A stretch of 64,000 nt of DNA from Stomorhina lunata (GCA_933228675.1 OW121742.1:105974940-106038939); one strand, 5' to 3'; shown: positions 37,352-52,170, counted from the stretch's first letter. Numbers and translations are program-made. The notes: a model not told the origin generated them from the letters alone.

Positions 37352-40329
37352 ATGAACAAAATGATTTGCTGTGCATGCAAAAAATTGATAAATGCAACGG
37401 AAAAAGAAGATTGCTTTGAAAAGGCCTTGGAAGTGTTGAAGCAACATTATACATGTAAATTAATAAATATCTTATGAACAAATGTAAAGGAATTTCGTAA
37501 CTTTTTCTACCTTTTCAGATAATAAAAATATCCTGCAACAAAGAGATTTGGAATTGCAAAGGATTAAGGAACATAATGAAAGATTAGAAAAAGCAGTGAA
37601 ACTTCTACAGAATCCTCAACAGACAGAGCCTGCTGCCAAACGCTTCAAGTCGCAAAGCAGTGAGGAATCTTGGTTGGCCCCTAATTCATCTCAGGAAGAT
37701 CGTGTTATTATCTCAGATCTTAGTCTGACCGATGATGAAGCTGTGGGTGCTTCTAATTTGAATATGGCTCTTAATAGTGAACAATTGTTTGATACTTCCA
37801 ACATAAGCGTGAACAAAAATGATGTTAGCATGATGTCCTCCTCCGAAGTTGTGCAGAGTCCTCGTCACCATGAATCGCCAAAGCGTAATAAACAGCGAGA
37901 TGATATGCGCTTGCTTAAGGATCGAAATAAGAATTTGGACAGAACAAAGGCTGATTGGCATAAAAAAGAACGTAATAGTCCTACAGAGAAATGTTGGGCC
38001 ATGAAATTTTTACAACCTAACAAATCCAGTCAGTCCACGGAAAAGATGAGTGGGGAAGTTAAAAAGATAGGTGAAAAGAAATTGTGTTTGTCCTTGAGGA
38101 AAACGAATCCTAGCAAGATGAAGCAGTCCTTAATACATTTTAATAAATCAAAAGAAGGAAGCTTTCGGGAGGTAAGTAGCTAAATTTCAGTTCTAGTTCA
38201 GTTCAAGTTCAGTTCTAGTTCAGTTCTAGTTCAGTTCTAGTTCAGTTCTAGTTCAGTTCTAGTTCAGTTCTAGTTCAGTTCTAGTTCAGTTCTAGTTCAG
38301 TTCTAGTTCAGTTCTAGTTCAGTTCTAGTTCAGTTCTAGTTCAGTTCTAGTTCAGTTCTAGTTCAGTTCTAGTTCAGTTCTAGTTCAGTTCTAGTTCAGT
38401 TCTAGTTCAGTTCTAGTTCAGTTCTAGTTCAGTTCTAGTTCAGTTCTAGTTCAGTTCTAGTTCAGTTCTTGTTCAGTTCTAGTTCAGTTCTAGTTCAGTT
38501 CTAGTTCAGTTCTAGTTCAGTTCTAGTTCTAGTTCTAGTTCTAGTTCAAGTTCAGTTCTAGTTCAGTTCTAGTTCAGTTCTAGTTCAGTTCTAGTTCAGT
38601 TCTAGTTCAGTTCTAGTTCAGTTCTAGTTCAGTTCTAGTTCAGTTCTAGTTCAGTTCTAGTTCAGTTCTAGTTCAGTTCTAGTTCTAGTTCAGTTCTAGT
38701 TCAGTTCTAGTTCAGTTCTAGTTCTAGTTCAGTTCTAGTTCAGTTCTAGTTCAGTTCTAGTTCAGTTCTAGTTCAGTTCTATTTCAGTTCTAGTTCAGTT
38801 CTAGTTTAGTTGTAGTTCAGTTCTAGTTCAGTTCTAGTTCAGTTCTAGTTCAGTTCTAGTTTAGTTCTAGTTCAGTTCTAGTTCCGTTCTAGTTCAGTTC
38901 TAGTTCAGTTCTAAAACAGTTCTAGGTCATTTTAAGTACGGTTCTACTTTAATTATATTTTTATTTTTACTACATTAAGTCCGATATTGGTGATGATATT
39001 ATCGATGCCAGTCCAGTGATATTAAATAAAAATTCAAAAGCCGGACGTTCTTGGTCTCACAGGTAAATTATTTGTACAAAAGTTCTGTATTATCAGGAAT
39101 TTTCCAAAATATAACTAAATATTTGTCAAGATTACAGAAGCGGACCCAATCACAGCAGCAACATAACCAGCAGCAGTACAACAATCGCCTCCGCAAACGT
39201 AACAACCACAAAAGCTGATACCAATAAAACTCTAGACGATATAGTCTTTGACTTTTCGCCCAGCAAGAAGTCAAACGAAACCCTGGATTTGTGTTCGCCC
39301 CCAGACGTACAACCTAAACAATTAAAATTTGATAATGACATTTCGACGGACTGTACCTCATTAGCAAATGATCCTCTGGGCATGTCATCCTGTAAATCGG
39401 ATTCATCAAGTGTAGTAATTTTAACGCCGGGAACTCAAGATATAATATTCGTAGACGACACTTGTAGCTATGCTCCCGATATTGATACTATGGATTTATT
39501 AGCAGATCTAATGAAACCAGGCACTACTGATAATTTAGAAAAACTTAAGAAATATGAAAGTAAATGGTGAGTTGATAGACAAATCTAAAGTAATATCGTT
39601 AATAAAATAACATTAATATAATATTTTAGCATACAAAAACAGCAAAGCAAGGAATCAGATGTATTCAAAAAGCCGACAATTAAACAATCAACTAATATTA
39701 ATTTAGGTCCTATTGTCAAAGTTAAACAAGAAAAAATTACGCAAGATTTGCAAAATCAAACAAAATTGAAATCAGATGATGAAAAGCCTAGTTGTAGTAC
39801 TAGTACAAGCTCCATTAAAACAATAAAACCCCAGAATCCTTTATTTTCCGATGAAAATGATACAGATGATAAAGAGATAAATAAACATTCCACTAAAGCA
39901 ACTAAACCTCTAAATCCTATATATTCTACCGGCGAAAATGATACCGATGATGAAGACTTTATGCCTGTACCTTTTGTTATAAAACAGGAAAGTGACAGTA
40001 AAACTAAGAAAAAATTAAGTATTAAGGAACGTTTTAACATAGAGTGTGAAGACTGTGAAAAAGTAAGCTTTTTATTTTAAATATTTTATGTTCTAAATGA
40101 TTTTTTAACATTTTTCTATTACTAGCTTGTCAACTTTTTGGATAAAGGTTTAACCGATGCCCAAATTCAACAGCATTTAGATAAATGTAAACGCCATAAT
40201 AATAATGATTACATGCGCCAAAATACTCCTAAAGACTTCTGGAACCCCTTTATATTGTCTTTTCAAGCCGATGATCCTAGAAATGAAATTTTAATAGATA
40301 ATCGCTTTAAGGACAGCAAAAAACAATAA
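37352..40329 (+). CDS. CtIP: CtIP/Sae2-family DNA end-resection protein
   Basis: Six exons (37352-37454, 37519-38171, 38980-39062, 39138-39566, 39630-40062, 40126-40329) join to 634 residues. The N terminus has a Cys cluster (MICCACKK) and a coiled-coil stretch (NKNILQQRDLELQRIKEHNE) suited to oligomerisation. The middle is Ser/Asp/Lys-rich and probably disordered. The C terminus is the Sae2/CtIP domain: Cys562-x2-Cys565, LDKCKRHN (Cys588), and NTPKDFW, whose Thr601-Pro602 matches the CDK site (human Thr847) needed for resection. The family activates the Mre11-Rad50-Nbs1 nuclease at double-strand breaks. Intron 2 is filled by a minisatellite. The AATAAA at 40325-40330 overlaps the stop codon, and the gene converges with HPD. 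The start is the first ATG in frame with the spliced coiled coil; an upstream exon cannot be excluded. Confidence 0.86.
38186..38930 (+). repeat. 11-bp minisatellite filling CtIP intron 2
   Basis: About 65 head-to-tail copies of ttcagttctag (11-bp period), with occasional loss of ttcag giving ttctag-only units and single-base variants near both ends. It begins roughly 14 bp after the splice donor and ends about 50 bp before the acceptor, so nearly the whole 808-bp intron (38172-38979) is this repeat. Confidence 0.96.
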
Positions 40330-40511
40330 AAGTACGTTATAGTTTTTATTTTAATACAAATTTTATTTATTAATTAAATTTCTATTTCTATATATATTTT
40401 AGATTAAAATGGTCTTTAAAGACCTAAATTCTTCATTTTCCGTAAACAGAAATAAAAAGAAAATATAATTACTCAACATTTCCCGTAAAAAGAAATAAAA
40501 AGAAAATATTA
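40325..40511. terminator. Convergent CtIP/HPD 3' ends
   Basis: The 182 bp between the two stop codons hold a plus-strand AATAAA overlapping the CtIP stop and further AATAAA at about 40450 and 40493. TTTATT words that serve the minus strand lie near 40346 and 40362. A short direct repeat (agaaataaaaagaaaatat) occurs twice. The two transcripts probably overlap at their 3' ends. Confidence 0.5.
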
Positions 40512-43215
<2,704 letters not shown>

Positions 43216-43289
43216 TATCACTATAAATTATTGTTGTTTTTTTTTCTAACCACTTCACTCAAAAAATTAATCCACTTTTTAGTTTCAGT

Positions 43290-43345
43290 ATCTTTACTAA
43301 GACTCTATAAAGTCGAATGATAAGATTTTGGCTTTATATAGCCTC
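43290..43345 (-). promoter_or_regulatory. Candidate HPD core promoter (TATA box)
   Basis: On the minus strand, ctatataaagcc (about 43332-43343) is a good TATA box. About 25-30 bp downstream lies tcattcg, a plausible initiator, and the candidate ATG exon follows at 43215. This spacing supports the one-codon first coding exon. The start site itself is inferred. Confidence 0.5.
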
Positions 43346-45000
43346 TTTTAAAGCGTGCGATTCGCTTTATTTTCTTCTAACTCAGTTAAGATTTGAATAA
43401 TCAGGTGAAAATCCTGCTTTAACCGAACGATTTTATAGTGTGATTTAAATTTGAATATTTATTTTCTTATTTTTGCTTTTTATTTAAAAGAATTTTATTA
43501 ATATAAAATATAAACAAGTATTTTGTTTTTCTTGTTTCTGTTACAGTTGTTATTATTTTGATTTTAATATGCATAAATTAATAAATATTCAAAATCATTC
43601 AAAGATTTTGAGGCTGGTGGTAACAGAGCAAAAAAATATAAATAAACAAAATCATTCCAGTTTCTACATAATTGAGTTAATGAAACATAAAACTGGAGGC
43701 TTGTCTTTTCAAAATGATAATAAGTTCAAATATTCAAATTCAAAACCTTTTTGATGGTTAGAATTATCTCTATATGACTTTAGTATCGCTCTATTTTCAG
43801 GAGTTGCTTTCATTTGTCTCATCAAATTTTTCCAAACATTATATTCTCTGTTATGATGCCCTCAGAATTTACCCGTCTTTGTCTGCAAGAATCTTTGTCT
43901 CAAGGATTCGAAAATTAGTTCAAAATTTATTTTCCGATATTGATCCAGTTATAGTAAATATTCGAATTCATTCCAATTTGTTGTCAATATCTAAATTTAT
44001 ATTAATTTGTTTACTTTATTTTTCTTATTCGTTTTCTAACTAATTTAAATAAAGAACAGGTGTAAGAATTAATCCGTCTCTGTCTGTAAGAATCTTTGTC
44101 TCAAGAATTCGTAAATTGGTTCAAAATTTACTTTCCGATATTGACCCAGTTATATTAAATATTCGAACTCATTGCAATTTGTTGTCAATATATAAATTTT
44201 TATTAAATTGTTTACTTTATTTTTCTTACTTGTTTTCTAACTAATTTAAATAAAGAACAGGTGTTAATATTTTTTTATCTAAAATAATTTACATAGTTTT
44301 TTTCATTGCATTTTATTTGCGACATGTGTCACCTAAACGTAGTATTGAAATCATACTGGTTACAGTTATCACAGATATTTGACGTAATTAAATCAAACCA
44401 AATTTTTATTTGCATAATGTCTACATTTCGTTTAAGCGGCGTCGTTTTGAAATTTGGCAGCTCATGAATATTTATCTAGCAGATAACGTGTTTAAAGGTT
44501 GTTTTTTTTTATGTATTCAAAATTTGAATTTCGAAAATTTATATCTAAAAAAGTAGAGTACTAAAAACTGGAGTTAGAAAAAAATATTTCCATTAGAAAA
44601 ACGTTTGAATTAAAAAAAAAACGTGATAACAAGTTAATGAACTTACAAATACCGGCAATTTTAACTCTATGGGGAAATTATATATTACAATAAAGTTTTT
44701 TCAATGCCATACGTATTAGATTATATAAGAAAAGAGAACCCAACAGGAAACTGAAAATTTTTACAAGAGACCCTGATTCTAAGCTTCTTTGTCGTGTTGA
44801 AGAATTGTCATATATCTTCCAGAGCTTTAAATATTTCAATATCTTAACAGGGTTTAGAATCCTTATATCTTGAAGATTCTGTAAGAATGAAAACATTTAA
44901 AATTATAATTAACTAAATTCAAATTTATTTAAAGGAAGACCCTATTATAACCTAACTTTAAAAAACAAAATCAAAATAAGATACTCCTAATAAATATACT
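43346..45000. repeat. Intergenic DNA with an approximately 200-bp tandem duplication
   Basis: Units at about 43868-44066 and 44068-44266 share ctgtaagaatctttgtctca-like sequence, attttccgatattga and aattcgttttctaac, each ending taaataaagaacaggtgt. The first copy extends an open frame of 89 codons of unknown nature; the second lacks it. I see no other gene up to 45 kb. Confidence 0.6.
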
Positions 45001-45004
45001 GCAA

Positions 45005-46645
45005 GTAAAGGCGACATGAGGAGCTTATACAATATATCAAGGGCGTTGTGTGGCAAACCTATCTACACCAACAGTCTCATCCTGAGTAGTAGCTGTACAC
45101 TTCTCTCAACCCCGGATGAACAATTAATACGCTGGGTGGAACACTTCAAGTCAACATTAAACAATCCTATTGGATTAGAAGCACTGACGGAAGTGCAGAA
45201 TGAAACCAATCATGCCATTTTATTCAATGAAATTTCAGACACCCCAACAACAATACAAGAAAGCCTTAAGCGCGACAAGCTTCTGCGCAATTACAATATC
45301 TCAGCGGAGATGTTTTTATGTGATATTGAAGGATCGGCAAAATGTGACACACATTTGTGCGTATAGTATGGGAAGAAGAAGCTCTGCCAGCCTCCTGGAA
45401 TAAAGGTATAGTAGTCAAAATACCAAAAAAAGGATGACCTCAAAGACTGCAATAACTACAGGGGCAGAACACTTCTTCCAATACCGAGCAAAATACTAAG
45501 TCGAGTAATTTTTAATAGAACGTCCGACGCAGTTTCCGCTACACTCCGCGAAAATCAGTTTGGGTTCCGAGAGAATCGATCTTTTGTTGGTCCAATCAAC
45601 ATATTAATTAATTCCGCACCCCCATTTACCTAGCGAAAGTGTCAACAAGAGCTATCTATTTAGAATTTTAGAAAATCGTAACATGCCAAAAATTCTGAAC
45701 TTTATTCGGGCAATGTACGTGGACTTTAAATGTCGGGTTCTACATAAAGGTAAATTGTCTAATCCGTTCGAAGTTACTACTGGAGTAAGACGAGGATGTT
45801 TCTTGTCACCTATATTTTTATCATTGTCATCGGGACTGAATGGTAGACGTGGTATCTAGTAGTCACCCTTGGATTATGCTGAAGATTTAAGTCTTCTAAG
45901 CCAAACACCAGCGCTATAACTGTTGAATCTCGGACAGCTGGGCTGAAGATCAATATTTCCAAGACAAAGATTAAGCCTGGAGGCTATGACGCAAACCCGT
46001 CGACACATATCAATTTGGATAACGAGGTTATATATTTAATTATCTTGGTAGTTTGGTATCTGCAATAGGTGGCGCTGACGAGGATATTGAATCACTTTTT
46101 TATAAGGCAAAATCTGCATTCGGTACTCTCCGAGCTATTTGGAAATCTCGGCTAATATCAGCAACAACTAAGTTACGAATATATAACTCGAGTGTTAAGT
46201 CCATCTTGTATTACGGTTGCGAAACTTGGAAACGAACAAATGCCATCGATATGCGCCTACAAACTTTTGCAGAGAAATGCTTGCAGCAAATCCTTAATAT
46301 ATGGTGGTCAAATCGCATAAGAAATGAAGATCTACTAAACGCTACAAACCAAATCCCTGCTTCTATAGAGGTATGTCAACGGATATGGCGGTGGATAGGC
46401 CACACACTTCGAAGGCCAAATACCAACATTGCTCGACAAGCGCTTCGTTGGAATCCACAAGGAAGCGGCCGTTGGGTTGGTGCACCTGCTAGAATATGGA
46501 GAAGGTCAATTGATGTGGAGTTACAAGTAGCAAACTATTCATTTGAATGATGTATGCCTAACATCTCGCAATAGAGTTCGATATAAAAGGACGTTGAGGC
46601 TCTATGCTCCACTGGGAGTCAATTATAACAGAAGAAGAAGAAATC
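45005..46645 (+). pseudogene. Non-LTR retrotransposon, reverse transcriptase part, plus copy
   Basis: The open frame at 45016-45366 begins a region (IYTNS, RWVEHFKSTLNNP, AEMFL) preceding the palm. With frame changes the DNA then encodes ENQFGFRENRS, FKCRVLHKGKL and GVRRGC, and the frame at 46053-46550 encodes SILYYGCETWKRTNAIDMRL, CLQQILNIWWSNRI and RWRWIGHTLRRP-like sequence, the typical C-terminal end after the RT. The element ends with agaagaagaag at about 46632-46645. Several stops and a damaged catalytic region make it dead. It looks like the RTE/CR1-like group without RNase H, but the clade is not settled. Confidence 0.75.
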
Positions 46646-46714
46646 CTTTTGACTAATATTTATCTTATCATTCATTTGGTTTGAATTTTTTGTGGCAACA
46701 AACCGGATTATAAT

Positions 46715-48013
46715 GGGTGTTTTTTTAGAGGTATAGAACTTCGAATTGAAATAAAACACAAGAAAATCGTTTTAATGTCCATCAATTTGGCTTTATTGGA
46801 AGGATAATTTTATGCCATTAATGTTTAAATATGATTTCGGGCATGTGGCCGCCGCGGCTGGCTCGAATAAAGCCAATTCTACAGGTCCAATTTTCAACTA
46901 CTTTTTCGAGCATATGGGGCCGTTTGTTGGCAATAACGCCACGAATGTTGGCTTCCAAGTCCCCTAACGTTTCTGGTTTGTTGGCGTAGACGAGCGACTT
47001 CACATATCCCCAAAGAAAATAATCCAGTGGTGTCAAATCGCACGATCTTGGTGGCCAATTGACAGGTCCATTCCGCGAGATTATGCGCTCATCGAATGTT
47101 TCCTTCAATAAATCAATTGTGACGTGCGCTGTGTGGCATGTAGCGCCGTCTTGTTGGAACCACAACTCATCCACATTCATGCCATCCAATTGGGGAACAA
47201 AATAGTCGGTTATCATGGCTCTATACCGGTCTCCATTTATGGTAACTGACTCTCCAGCATTATTTCGGAAGAAGTATGGCCCAATGACTCCAACAGCCAA
47301 TAGAGCACACCAAACAGTCAGTTTTTGTGGATGTAATGGCGTCTCAAGGGTCTCATGTGGATTCTCTTCACTCCAAATGCGGCAATTTTGCTTGTTGACG
47401 TAGCCATTCAACCAAAAATGAGCCTCATCACTGAACAAAATTTTGCGATGAAAATCAGCATCGAGATCAATCTCATTTTCGGCCTATACACCAAAATCAC
47501 GACGCATTGCAAGGCCTCGCGGCTTTAATTCTTGCACAAGCTGGATCTTGTAAGGTCGCAAGCCAAGATCTTTGCGCAAAATCTTCCATAAAGTTGATGG
47601 ACAAAGCACCAATTGTTGTGCACGGTGGCGAATCGATTCATTCGGGTCCTCTTCAACACTTTGCTCTACAGCGGCAATTGTTTCTTCGGTGCGCACTGTT
47701 CGACGTCGCTGCGGATGCGTATTATCACATAGAGTAAACGTAGTGCGAAAACGATCCATGGTTAACCGAATTAATTGCTCTGATGGACGATTATGTCGAC
47801 CATAAAATGGACGGAGCTTGCGGTAAACTTCGCGAACTGAACCATTATTTTCGAAATAAATTTGCACGATTTGCAAGCGTTGTTCTTTTGTCAACCTGTT
47901 CATGATGAAATGGCAAACCAAACTAAATATCAATCACTTGACAGCTGACAAAATGGCCGCCAGTTAAAAAAGTGATGCCAACTTAAAGTTCTATACCTCA
48001 ATAAAAAACACCC
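46715..48013 (-). mobile_element. Mariner-superfamily DNA transposon, nearly intact
   Basis: Bounded by terminal inverted repeats of about 27-28 bp: gggtgttttttt at 46715 and its complement ending 48013, both followed inwards by gaggtatagaactt, with one small indel between them. The element is 1299 bp and carries one transposase gene. A target-site duplication is not clear: taat on the left and gata on the right. Confidence 0.85.
46818..47903 (-). pseudogene. Mariner-type transposase with a single in-frame stop
   Basis: Minus strand, ATG at 47903 (MNRLTKEQRLQIVQIYF). The reading frame stays open for 362 codons except for one TAG at 47486-47484. The N-terminal half has a helix-turn-helix region (SVREVYRKLRPFYGRHNRPS) and the C-terminal half has the DDE/D catalytic core: FSDEAHFWLNGY, WFQQDGATCHTA, and SCDLTPLDYFLWG. 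Between the second Asp (QQD) and the Asp of SCD there are 36 residues, and 41 to the Asp of LDY. The protein would cut and paste the element at its inverted repeats. Only one disabling mutation is visible, which suggests a young copy. Confidence 0.85.
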
Positions 48014-49545
48014 GATACCATTATAATTAGCTATCGTCGTAAGTAACTCTGACCAGTCATCAATTGGTCAAAGCATGACAAATGTAAGGTACTGGGTTCT
48101 GGAACGAAGAATGGTAAAGTCTCTTTACAAGAGCATTTGAAATGGCCTCTTTTTTACAATCGGTCCATGTTTTGACTCCTTGTTAACAGAAACAGTAAGA
48201 AATTGGATTCAAAACCAAGAAATCTGAATATGATGGTTTACTGATTTCAAAGTGGATATTGACCTAATGGATTCTCATTTTTCAAACAAGTCTATTGTAA
48301 AATCTGCATAATTTTGAAACTCCGGTAAAAACTATAGAACATAGTCTGAGTTAGGCAAATATTAAGTATGATGACAGTGCAATAATGTATAATTTTTTTA
48401 AAGTTTTGATCTTAATATGCAAGTTTTAATTGGCAATCTTCTTTAAAATAAAAACTTCGTTACCAAGTCATTTTTTAACATGAAAAAAAATCACAAGTCA
48501 TTCTCAAATACCTTATTAATTCAATTTAATATAATGCATAAATTTGAAATCAAGTTTTGCAAAATAATTAACATAAAATGCAAAAAAAAAAAAAAATAAA
48601 AAAAACAATTTAATAAACAAATAGAAAACAACAAAATGTTTGTCAACATATAAATAGTTGTTTATTTAGAAAAATATTTACAAAATAACTTAAAGTACTT
48701 TTAATTTGTAACAACATCTGGTACCGATCTCCATAGTAAAACCATTAATATTTACTTATAAAAAACAAGTCGTTATTTCAATTACTTATTGCGCACCTTA
48801 ATTTTGTAATAAACTTTTCGATGTTTTTAAGACTCACTCTTTAATTTCCGTTAAATTTTGTCTCATAAAAGCTCTCATTTATTTACTCACCCTTTCTCTG
48901 TCTCTCTTTATTTTATTCATTATCTTCTTCTTCATTCATCTTTAAATCCAATTTACCGTAATTTAATATTTTATCTTTTATAGCAACAATTTTCTTCCCC
49001 CAACAACAACAATAACAAAAAACGTGTTCAATTTTGCTGGCAAATTGATTGCCATGAATGAATGGCAAAAATGAAATGAAGCCGGCTAATGAACGACATT
49101 TAATTAAACTTGTATTTAAGTATTTCGTGAGTGGTTTTAAAAGATGAAATCTATTAAGAAACGTCAATTCAATATGTATTTTGAAAGGTATGAATGAAGG
49201 GAAAATTGTATGAAAAACAGGTAAGAAGTTGCCTTGAGATAGAATATAATACAGGGGAGACTGGGCAGCTTCGTCATTGGGACTCATTTGGCTATCGATG
49301 AGAAGCTCTTATTGTACATCGCCAGCATAGATATTGAAATAAATAAATGGCGCAAAGTCTCCCATTAAGCCTCTAGCAATATTAATAATCAGTTGGCAAA
49401 GCTATCTCGGGTATGGAGTACCTTCAGAGTATCTGACTGTTTTGACAAACCCTTATAAATAAGTAACTCATGCCAATTTATCTTAAGTTTTTGGTACAAA
49501 TTTTTATCATTCATTATCTAAGAACAACAAACTACGACAAAATTT
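48014..49545. other. Intergenic AT-rich DNA
   Basis: A run of A and T from about 48.4 to 48.9 kb, then mixed sequence. The frame at 48913-49287 (minus) has no recognised domain and poor composition. I see no gene. Confidence 0.4.
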
Positions 49546-49549
49546 GTAT

Positions 49550-50640
49550 ATACCAAGATAATTAAAGGTATTACCTACATATCCAATAACCTCGTTATAC
49601 ACATTGATGTGTGTCAACGGGTTTGCGCCGTAGCCTCTAGGCGCAGCCCAGCTGCCCGAGATTCAACAGTAATAGCGCTTGTGTTTTCTTGAAGGTGACC
49701 TGAGCTTTGGCTTAGAAGACATATGTCATCAACGTAATCCAAGTCCTCGAGTTGTTTCAAGTGCCGTGCGCATTATATTCTCGATGACAAGGATAAAAAG
49801 TATAGGTGGCAAGATACATCCTTGTCTTACTCCAGAAGTAACTTCGAACGACTTAGACAATTTACCTTTATGTAGAACCCGACATTTAAAGTCCACGTAC
49901 ATTGTCCGAATTAAGTTCAGAATTTTCGTTGGCATGTTACGATTTTCTAAAATTCTCCATGGAAAGCTCCTATTGACACTATCGAAATCCTGTTGCTTAG
50001 ATCAACACAAGATCGATTCTCTCGTAAACCAAACTGATTTTCGCGGAGTGTTTCGGAAACTGCGTCAGACGTTCAATTCAAAATTACTCGACATAGTATT
50101 TTGCTCGGTATTGGAAGAAGTGTTATAAACCTCTAGTTATTGCAGTTATTGGAGTCACCCTTATTGGTATTTTGACTAGTATACCTTTATTCCAGGAGGT
50201 TGGTAGAGCTTCTTCTTCCCATATTTTACGCACAAACATAAAAGCATCTCCGCTGAGATATTGTCATTGCCAGGGCCCTTGTTGCGCTTAAGGCTTTTAA
50301 TGGCGTTCTTCACTTCTTGTATTGTCGTTGGGGGGCTGTCAGAAATGCAATTGAATAAAATGTCATGGTTAGTTTCATTTTGCACTTCCGTCAGTGCTCC
50401 AATAGGATTGTTTAATGTTGACTATAAGTGTTCCATCCATCGTATTAATTGTTTATCCGGCGTTGAGAGAAGTGTACCGCTACTACTCAGAATGGGACTG
50501 TTGATGTAGGTAGGTTTGCCACATAACTCCCTGGATATATTGTACAATGTCCTCATGTCGCCTTTACGTGCAGCTGGCTCAGATTGACTCGCTTGTTCAT
50601 CTATCCATTCTCTTGTTCCTCCCTGGATCTAAAGTTTTAC
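49550..50640 (-). pseudogene. Non-LTR retrotransposon, reverse transcriptase part, minus copy
   Basis: Second copy of the family at 45.0-46.6 kb, in opposite orientation. The minus strand encodes NETNHDILFNCISDS, KSLKRNKGPGNDNISAEML, ILNLIRTMYVDFKCRVLHKG and SGVRQGCILPPILFILVIE, the palm-domain A-B region. Frame shifts separate the pieces, and the 3' part after the ykSP-like region is missing. Confidence 0.8.
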
Positions 50641-51060
50641 TTCGCATGTGTATATCATACATGCGAATATCTTAAATGACATGCCTAGGGAAGGTCTCCA
50701 GCTGTATCAGTTTGAATGACATCCAAAAAAAAAACTACTGAGTTAGTTGTGCTTCTTTACAGGAAGGACCTTAGTTTTCTTTTGAAGACGATGTGGTGTA
50801 ATTTGCAGGCAGCCTGTGATTGTTCTTAAATCTGCGGTTTTGGCAGCATTGAATATATCTCCACTGTGTATCACTGTGTATAACGACGTTAACCATACTG
50901 GACAGCCACTGATGGCCTATTGTTCCATTAGTATAAATCAAGGTTTTTTTGCCCATTCCCTATGTACTGCCGTCTAGTGCTTTATGGACCTTGTTTTTTG
51001 GGACGCTACAAAAGAACAGCGACGCCATATTTCTTGCTGCTCTTTTGACATTTCCCTTCA
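50641..51060. other. Mixed-composition intergenic DNA
   Basis: Contains fragments that read like decayed transposon sequence (minus frame 50771-50956) but no identifiable domain. Confidence 0.3.
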
Positions 51061-51740
51061 GTAAGCTTAGCCATTTCATGATGGAAAGATATACGAGCTA
51101 ACAACGAGTCGAAATTATTAAAATTTACTACTAAAATTCGGAGTCAGTGGCCTCAACGTTAAGAGCGCGAATCATCTTCAGCGATGAGGCTCATTTCTGG
51201 CTGAATGGCTTCGTCAATTAACATAATCTGCGTTATTGGTCAGGCAGCAGTTCACACGTCATCCATGAGTCATCATTGAATCCCGAAAAAATTACGGTTT
51301 GGTGTGGTTTAAGGGCCGGAGGCGTCATTGAGCCGTATTTCTTCTGTGATGATCAAGACCGGCAAGTTACTGTGAATGGGAATCGCTACCGTTCAATGAT
51401 AACCGAATATTTTTGGCCCCAATTGGATGATATTGACTTGGAGGACATGTGGTTCCAACAGGACGGCGCCACAAGCCACACAGCGAAGGTCACAATAAAT
51501 TTATTGAAAATCAAGTTTGAAGAACGTCTTATCTCACGAAATGGTCCAGTCGATTGGCTGCCACAGTCGTGCGATTTGACGCCGTTAGACTATTTCCTGT
51601 GGGGCTACGTAAAGTCTTTGGGCAATGCCAACAAGCCCGCAAAGATTGATGAATTTCGTAAGAATATCGATAGTGAAATTGCTCAGGACAGTAACAGGCT
51701 GGCTTAATATGACCTCAGAAAGCTATAGTCAAATGCTAAT
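51061..51740 (+). pseudogene. Mariner-type transposase pseudogene, internally deleted
   Basis: The frame near 51180 encodes FSDEAHFWLNGFVN followed by a stop. The frame at 51276-51707 continues with KITVWCGLRAGGVIEPYFF, MWFQQDGATSHTAKV and SCDLTPLDYFLWGYVKSLG. It belongs to the same transposase group as the 46.7-48.0 kb element but is clearly diverged. A start-like segment (MERYTS with a stop) at about 51080 is joined almost directly to the catalytic core, so about 100 residues of DNA-binding region are lost. Confidence 0.8.
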
Positions 51741-51949
51741 GAAACAGTTTTTTCTGGAATGTCATCGGAGGGGTCATCCGAACCACTAACGGAATTAGAT
51801 CCTTCACAGAGACATGTCAGAAAGGACCTTCGTTGTTATGAAAGTGATATCAGACAGCATACCACCAAGAGCATGGTAATCTCTACGATAACTAGTTAAC
51901 AAATAAACGTTTTATTTGGTGATCGTCCCCTACCTATTGCAGAAGAAAA

Positions 51950-52170
51950 GAGAAGTCGACGCTACAAGCGAATGTCACAATGAATTTATTGAAAATCAAG
52001 TTTGGAGAACTTGTTATCACACGAAATGGTCCAGTCGATTGGCCGCCTCGGTCGTGCGATTTGACGCCGTTAGACTATTTCCTGCCAACAAGCCAACGAC
52101 GATTGATAAACTTTGTACGAATATCGAAAGTATCGGACAATTTATGCTTCAAAACTGTTGAAAATTAGGT
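51950..52170 (+). pseudogene. Second, shorter mariner-type fragment
   Basis: The frame at 51980-52168 reads MNLLKIKFGELVITRNGPVD then SCDLTPLDYFL, repeating the last part of the catalytic core of the adjacent pseudogene with a deletion after DYFL. It is probably a tandem or nested remnant of the same family. Confidence 0.7.

Noticed and set aside
38186..38930. Possible coding repeat domain of CtIP
   Set aside because: The 11-bp period breaks the frame, ctag gives frequent stops, and good splice sites flank it.
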